A stretch of DNA of 64,000 nucleotides from NCBI GenBank assembly GCA_039654915.1, contig CM077599.1, positions 85,211,001-85,275,000 on the forward strand, read 5' to 3'. A program made the translations under genes and the position numbers. The DNA comes from Aquilaria yunnanensis (Eukaryota > Streptophyta > Magnoliopsida > Malvales > Thymelaeaceae). The notes under the pieces are model-generated. The model was not told where the DNA came from and ran no database searches. It saw only the letters and a program-made list of their open reading frames with translations. Positions 58,074 to 64,000 of this stretch are shown here, piece by piece; within the stretch, counting starts at the first letter, position 1, and each line of letters opens with the position of its first letter.

Positions 58074-60613
58074 AGCATTCTTTTTGATACATAGTGTAGT
58101 TAGGATACTATTCGTTGTTGTCGTTTTCAAGAATGAACATTAGCTGATAGGACTGAGCTGGTTTGCATTCTTGCTTAGCACATTGCTTAGGACATCACCA
58201 CAAAAGTAGGAGAAAGACAAAAGGGTAGGCAGAAATTGGAGTACAGTGAATTGTTTAGCCATTCCCTGTACAGGAATTGAAATACAGGGAAGATAAAAGT
58301 AGGAAGAGACAGTTAGCTTCAAGGACAAGGAATTCCCTAACCATGTTTGTATAGTCAGGATGCTTTTAAACTTGTGATTTCATGATGATCAGCTTCAAGA
58401 ACACCTCTTATTGGATCAATCAAATCTTAACCCCATTCTAGGGGTTCAAGAATGTAGAATCTTATAAAATTTTTCTAGAATCTTCAGGTTTTCAGTGAAT
58501 TCCAGCAAAACGTGAAGTATATAATCATTACTTTCAGTCGCTGTCTTATTGAGGCATATTTAGGGGAATTTTCTCATCGAAGTTTCGAGAAGCATGTTTC
58601 CTTGCATTTCAGTTCAGAGTTGAAGACTGTGGGAAGAATATAAGAATTGAGATGTGACCATTTAGTGCATTCATTTGCAATTGTGAGAAAGGACTGCAAT
58701 TTTCATCTGCCATGTTTTCCTGTGAAGAACTTACTAATTTTTGTGAGATAGTCATATCAGGCTTGTAAGAATGAAACATTAGAAAAATGTATTACTGCCA
58801 ATCTTCATTATATAATTCTGAAATTTGATCCACCATGTGCTTCTTACCAGAATTTTATGTAACCACTCCCTGAAAGTTCGTCGGCAATTGTGCATGACAT
58901 TTATTTAGCTGTTGTTTTAAGTCTTGAGTTGAGTATTGACAATAGTTTGGCATGTTCCAAGGTTCTTCCATTTTGCTGATTATTGGTGGATTTCATGCTC
59001 TCATTTACTGAACACTCCATCTCAAACTGGTGAATTAGAATCACTCTGTATAGGTAGACTACCATGCCACATGATGTTCTTCTACTGCAGAACCTACAGT
59101 TCCAAATCTGGCACTGAAAATGGTGCAGATGTCAAGCAACCACTCTTGGATTCAGACTAGGTATTGGATGATTCCAGCTTCTGATCATGCTTCCATTTAT
59201 ATTTTGAGCTCATTTCTAGTGTTCAACTGTATGAAAATTTGGACGATTTCTGATGGAATATGATTTGAACACTTGGAAACTGATATGTTGATACTGTCCA
59301 GGTTTTAATACTCATTCAGTCTGGTATTGATGATTAATTAGTGTGCTCCGCTTTCATATTTTGTTTGATGAAATAGCCTAACAATTGTAAGTTCTACTAG
59401 TACAATTTATGATCCCACTGTTTGGCATCCTCATGTGCAGAGTTAGATTAACATTACAGTTACATCAAGAACAGCGTCTAGTATCAGTGTTCTTTGTCAA
59501 CATGTTCCTTTGATTATCTGATAGTGGGTACCTGTCATCTTTGCAATGCTTTCAGCTAATACGTTGGTTATGTGGTGCTTCTGCTTGAGCTCACTTTCTG
59601 TATGCTACTTTGGGCTTTGGAATGGGCGTTGGGAAGTAAGATATGATCACGGCTGAATCGTTTCCAGGTTCTAATTCATGTTGAAGTGTTATATAAAGTA
59701 CTAATGAGTCATGTGCGTTTGAAATGTCCAATACATCTGACATGAGTACGCCACTGTGCATGTAACACGAATGGGCAATGTAGAGTAGCTTCTTCGAGGA
59801 GGTTGCAAGAGGTATCAGGTATGGTAAGGGTCTCAGTCGAGCTGCAGGCGTTGTCCTAAAGACAGGTATCTACGTATAGCATACAAATTTTACCGAAAAA
59901 TCTGATGGAGCTGATGAGAAGTAAAACAAGTTCATGATGAAACATGCTAATACATATTTCTACATATTCCGTGATGTGATATAGTGTTTCACTTTCATCA
60001 TTTCCAACAAAAAGAAAAATTATCTTCATTCCAGTTACTTTACAGGTAGAGCTTATGAACCACTAGGGTGTAAATTGGTCGGGCTAAGAGCTTAAGATAC
60101 TTGTTATGGCTCCATTCGTTTACAGTCCTATGAACTTCCTTAGTGTCTGTCAGCACTCAATTTAAGTTATATTTCTACGGAAGTTGGTGAACATATTCCA
60201 TTTAGTATATATTGCATGGAACCATATACAAACCAAGCTCTAATGTTAATGGAGAAGATGAGGAAAAGTACCACCTTCTTTGTTTTTTCATCATTGTTGT
60301 TTTTATTTGTTTTACCTTTCACTTTCATAAGTGAAATTAGAAAGAGTTATAGGGTGAGCTTTAGAAAAGCAAATCGACGTGGATTGCAGAATGTAATGAA
60401 GGTTAGCCTTTGTTGATGAATTCCTAGCATCTCTCCCGTATATCATGTTTCATCATTTTGAAGGGTGATGACATTCTTCATAATTATGTGTGTAGTACAG
60501 TACTCCATATCAGTCAAGGGTGATCTAAATATAAGATGAAATTCTAGAATGGTCTGAGATTATGTGACGTTTGTGATGAATTGTCATGTTAGTGTTTTAT
60601 TTTATAAATTAAC
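58074..60613. other. 3' flank of methyltransferase gene and intergenic DNA
   Basis: It is less AT-rich than the neighbouring transposon-laden DNA. Apart from a possible terminal exon at 59091-59160, no coding region could be supported. The ORF at 60216-60416 has a hydrophobic segment but no recognisable domain. Confidence 0.5.
59091..59160 (+). other. Possible orphan 3'-terminal exon
   Basis: A strong acceptor (ttcttctactgcag) precedes a frame reading TYSSKSGTENGADVKQPLLD then SD and TAG. This looks like the cytosolic tail of a multi-pass membrane protein. No upstream exons were recognised, so it may be an alternative terminal exon, a gene relic or chance. Confidence 0.2.
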
Positions 60614-60622
60614 AAGATATTT

Positions 60623-61759
60623 GGGTAAATTGCACCCGCTACCCCAAACCTTTAATTGTTGTCTCACTTCGAACCTTAACCTTCACTTTGTTTGTAACGT
60701 ATCCCTAACCTTAATAAAACGTTTTATTTTGGCCCCTTTTTAGACGGAAATCATTATCTCGAACGGAAAAGGCCATGTCAACAGATTATTGTAGGAAAAA
60801 ATATTTATTTTAATCCCTATAAAAATTTCCTTTGCCAAAAAAGCCTTAAAGCTTTTAAATCTGACAAAAAATCATGCTAGTCTCTACTACCTCTTATCCC
60901 TCTCTGGTGGCCCTATCTTCGGCCTCTTTTTCCGCCTTATCCTCATATCTCCGGCCAGCTCTCTTTTTTATCTGCCTCCCTTACCCACTGCCACTTACTA
61001 TCCTCGCCGTCGCTCACCCATCCACTCACCCATCCCTGCTTCCTCTCCCCTATCCCTGCTTGCGATCCAGTCCAATTTTTTCCGATTCCATCGATTCCGT
61101 TGCGATTCATGGTTTCTCTCCCTTGTCCGATTCTATCGATTCCGTCGTGATTCATTGTGATTCACCTAAGTTTGCCCGATTCGCAAGAGGGAAGTGAGAG
61201 AGAGCAACCCGATTCGGCTTCCTCTCGATTCGGTATCAGTGGGCAAAGGTGATTCAGTGGCGAGTAGGTGATGATGATTCGATGACAAGTGCATGAGGAC
61301 CGGGAGTCACGGCTAAAGACCGAGCTTGATTTCGTTGCGAGAAGGAGGCTCGATTTGCTAAAAGGAAACCGGTTAACCAAACTCACCGTGGAGAAGAAGC
61401 CAGATAGGGATGATAGGTAGGAGGACGTTCGCTGGAAAGGGAGGCAGCTGAGATGGGGATGCCGGAGAGGGAAGATAAGGAGGAGAGATTTGGCTGGAGA
61501 AAGTTTTAAGGTTTTTTGTTAGATTTAAAAGCTTTAAGGCTTTTTTGGCAAATGAGATTTTTACAGGGTTTAAAACAAGCATTTTCCCATACAGTAATCT
61601 GCTGGCGTTGCTTTTTCCATCTAAAATAACAATTTTCGTCCAAAAAGGGGCCAAAATGAAACGTTTTATTGAGGGTAGGGATATGCTACGAACAAAGTGA
61701 AGGTTAGGGTTAGAGATGACAACAATTAAAGGTTGGGGGTAACGGGTGCAATTTATCCC
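60623..61759. mobile_element. Mutator-like element with long terminal repeats, 1137 bp
   Basis: The left end, gggtaaattgcacccgctac, is inverted at the right, gggtgcaatttatccc, with arms of about 260 bp (60623-60880 and 61500-61759). The 9 bp flanks aagatattt (60614-60622) and acgatattt (61760-61768) differ at one base, the hallmark of Mutator-like elements. The central 600 bp is more GC-rich and contains a loose repeat (gattccatcgattccg, gattctatcgattccg). No transposase is present. It may be a Pack-MULE, but no captured gene was identified. Confidence 0.85.
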
Positions 61760-61783
61760 ACGATATTTACTAAACATATAATA

Positions 61784-61982
61784 CTCCATTCGTCCCAATT
61801 CTTTGCTCCATTGTAGTTTTTTTGGCTTAAATTTAATTTGAATTTATTTATATTATTATTTATCAATTTTAAAAAAAAAACATATTTGGAAACTATGTGA
61901 TTCATAGTTTTCAAATAAAATTTTTTTAAAAAACTTATAAATAATATATATATGAAATTTATTTAAAAAAACTGAAATGAAG
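61784..61982. mobile_element. Stowaway-like MITE, 199 bp
   Basis: It begins ctccattcgtcccaattc and ends actgaaatgaag, with TA on both sides. The terminal match is imperfect. Its right-hand TA (61983-61984) is also the left TA of the next MITE. Confidence 0.6.
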
Positions 61983-61984
61983 TA

Positions 61985-62364
61985 CTTCCTCCATCCCAAA
62001 ATATATGAAACATTTTCCTAAGTACAGAGATTAAAGTGTATGTAATTTATGTTATTTTTTTCAATTTTACTCTTGGAACTAAAATTATTTTTTTTTTGGA
62101 TTTTATGTAATAAGAGTTTAAATAATGATTAAAAAATATTTTTTTTTATTTTGTACAGTGAGAGATTAAATGAAAATTAAAAAAAGATTCTTTGTTGAGT
62201 TTTGTACAGTGAGAGTTTAAATGGGAATAAGAGAGTAAATTAATTATTTAAAATTTTCTAAAAAAGAAACGTTTTAATCTTTTTTGGGATATCCCAAAAA
62301 CAAATATGTTTCATCTAAATTGGGAAAGAGAAAATACATTTCATCTAGATTAAAACGAAAGAAG
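61985..62364. mobile_element. Stowaway-like MITE, 380 bp, abutting the previous one
   Basis: It begins cttcctccatcccaaaatat and ends tctagattaaaacgaaagaag, flanked by TA (61983-61984 and 62365-62366). Internal gtacagtgagag and gagtttaaat words repeat. No coding sequence is present. Confidence 0.65.
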
Positions 62365-62366
62365 TA

Positions 62367-64000
62367 ATAGTGTTTTTTTTTCTCTCTCAGCATATGAGAA
62401 ATATTTCATGCAAGTTAAACATGATGGTGTTTCATCTTATGCGCAACAAAAGGCAATGTTACTAAGGAAGGAGCATTCATTATACTATATACTAAAACCC
62501 GTTTTTGGGTTATTGGTCATTTGAGCAGTAAAAACAGTGTTTTTCCGGTTTTGTCCTTTGGTTTTGGACAAATTCGCCTGATTTTTTTTTTTACGCGATT
62601 ACTTTGTTTAGAAGTTTGGTTAGCTTTTCGAAATAAAAAGGGCATTTCTTGACATTCTTCCACTTTTATTTTGTTTCACGTTTTTTTTTGTGAAACGCAT
62701 TTTCAGTCCCTGTATTGTTTCTGTTTCTCATATTAGGCCACGATTTTGATCAGCTTGATATTTTGAACCCTAAATTTAGTAACTACTTAATTTTAGTGTT
62801 TTTGTATAATCTCATGATTTTTTTTTTTTTTATGGTGTATTGTTTTCTAAACTAAAACATTGGTCATCCTGATTTTTTTTTTTTAGTGAAATAGAGCTTT
62901 TTTTCCTTAACTTTTTTTGAGTTAATTGTTAAACTCTTAACACATAAAGTTTTATATTTCCTCTTTGGCCCTCCAAACTATTTTTATTACTTTTCTTAAT
63001 TATTATTTTTTTTAATATTGTGATATTATATTTCCGTGTTAATGCGCGAGTCTTTTAACCTCGTGATAAACTAAATGGCATTGAAGGAAGCTATTGACAT
63101 GAAATGTAGTACAGAACAGAGCTACAGTGGCTGGTACTGGGAAGCAATTGTGTACTTCAACTTCGTACAAAAAGGTTCAGTAGGCCTCCCACCAAGTCAC
63201 CAACCAACCAACCATCACTGACCAGGAATCCATGAGTAATTTGTTATAAACAGATATAGGTAAGCTTAGGTAGGTACCTAGCTACTTGATTATTCCTCCC
63301 CTCCCATCCCGGAATGCCAATAACTGCCCTTATAAACAATGATCATTGAATTTGTTGTTCATGCACAAAAAAGATATTAGAAAATTTTTAAATATTGAAA
63401 TATAAAATTCAGAATAAAAATTGATCTTATATGTGGCATGAGGATCGATGGTTTTGTAATAAAAAATTAGTAAAAAAGTGTATCATAAAATATGTTAGAA
63501 ATAGAAGAAATATCACTTATATATCAATAATAATTTAGATGAAATGTGGGTTTAATTACTCTCTTTTAAATGTTTTGTGTTATACCAGTCCAGTAGTCTC
63601 AGTCACACAATCTTTAGAATAAAGCATAGAATAAAATAGCCAAATGATCTTATTATAGCTTTATACACATAAACTGTCATGAAATAAAGTCCTATTCATA
63701 CATTTCTTTTGCTTAATATTATTTGAAGATATATATGAAAGTAATTCTGTTGAAAATATCCAAGATTATGGAGAGAGAGGCCGAGAGATTGTACGTTGAG
63801 AAACCAACATCCGTTGAAGACAACAAGCATAGCTGTTTGCTATTAAGTGTAAACTTTGAAGGCCAAATGGGAAGAAAGATATATTTTGAACGTTTAGGGC
63901 TAGCTTGCTTGAACTAAACATCAATGAAATAAATATTTTAGCAATAAATCCAATGGCTGTACGGCTATTAATTTTCTTATGGTGACAAACGGCTTGCTCA
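62367..64000. other. AT-rich intergenic DNA to window end, no gene seen
   Basis: It is rich in T-runs. The ORF at 63723-63917 has no recognisable domain. Nothing could be supported. Confidence 0.55.

Overview
The window is nuclear DNA of a flowering plant, most likely a dicot with a TE-rich genome. Genes have spliced exons with canonical GT..AG introns, the protein families are plant-specific (S-domain receptor kinase, plant OTU deubiquitinase, nsLTP), and the intergenic DNA is AT-rich and full of hAT, Stowaway, Mutator-like and LTR elements. The species cannot be told from the sequence. No bacterial, organellar, rRNA or tRNA features and no CRISPR array were seen.

Layout. 1-1720 is a probable LTR-retrotransposon remnant. 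About 1721-20434 (copy A) and 22216-39710 (copy B) are two direct copies of one segment, separated by a 1.8 kb spacer. Each copy carries one complete seven-exon G-type lectin S-receptor-like kinase on the minus strand (12150-15703 and 33825-37373; both reconstruct to 841 aa). The copies differ by many clean insertions, each with a target-site duplication and an empty site in the sister copy. In A these are an 800 bp hAT MITE and a 2.8 kb solo LTR, plus a decayed ZMYM-type hAT transposon that has lost its 5' end. In B they are three hAT-type elements, a 3.1 kb solo LTR of the same family as A's but in the opposite orientation, and a 35 bp Stowaway relic. Copy B runs on into an intact UTP11 gene (38212-41044, 8 exons). 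Copy A stops inside the equivalent of UTP11 intron 5 and has also lost the last three exons by deletion.

41-64 kb is single-copy. It holds an OTU-domain deubiquitinase gene (43509-45893, minus, 5 exons) and a single-exon METTL13-like methyltransferase gene (56682-58073, plus). Between and after them are a 2.4 kb foldback element (48011-50400), an oversized Stowaway-like element (52001-53479), a hAT-type element that has captured a lipid-transfer-protein fragment (54562-55626), a Mutator-like element with 9 bp TSDs (60623-61759), and two pairs of abutting Stowaway MITEs (46.0 and 61.8 kb).

The genes do not form a pathway: one receptor-kinase pair (surface perception), one ribosome-biogenesis factor, one deubiquitinase and one methyltransferase. 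The most interesting signal is the contrast inside the kinase pair. The kinase exons and their introns are nearly identical, but residues 213-288 of the extracellular domain carry 18 of the 42 ectodomain differences. No wholly new biological system was recognised.
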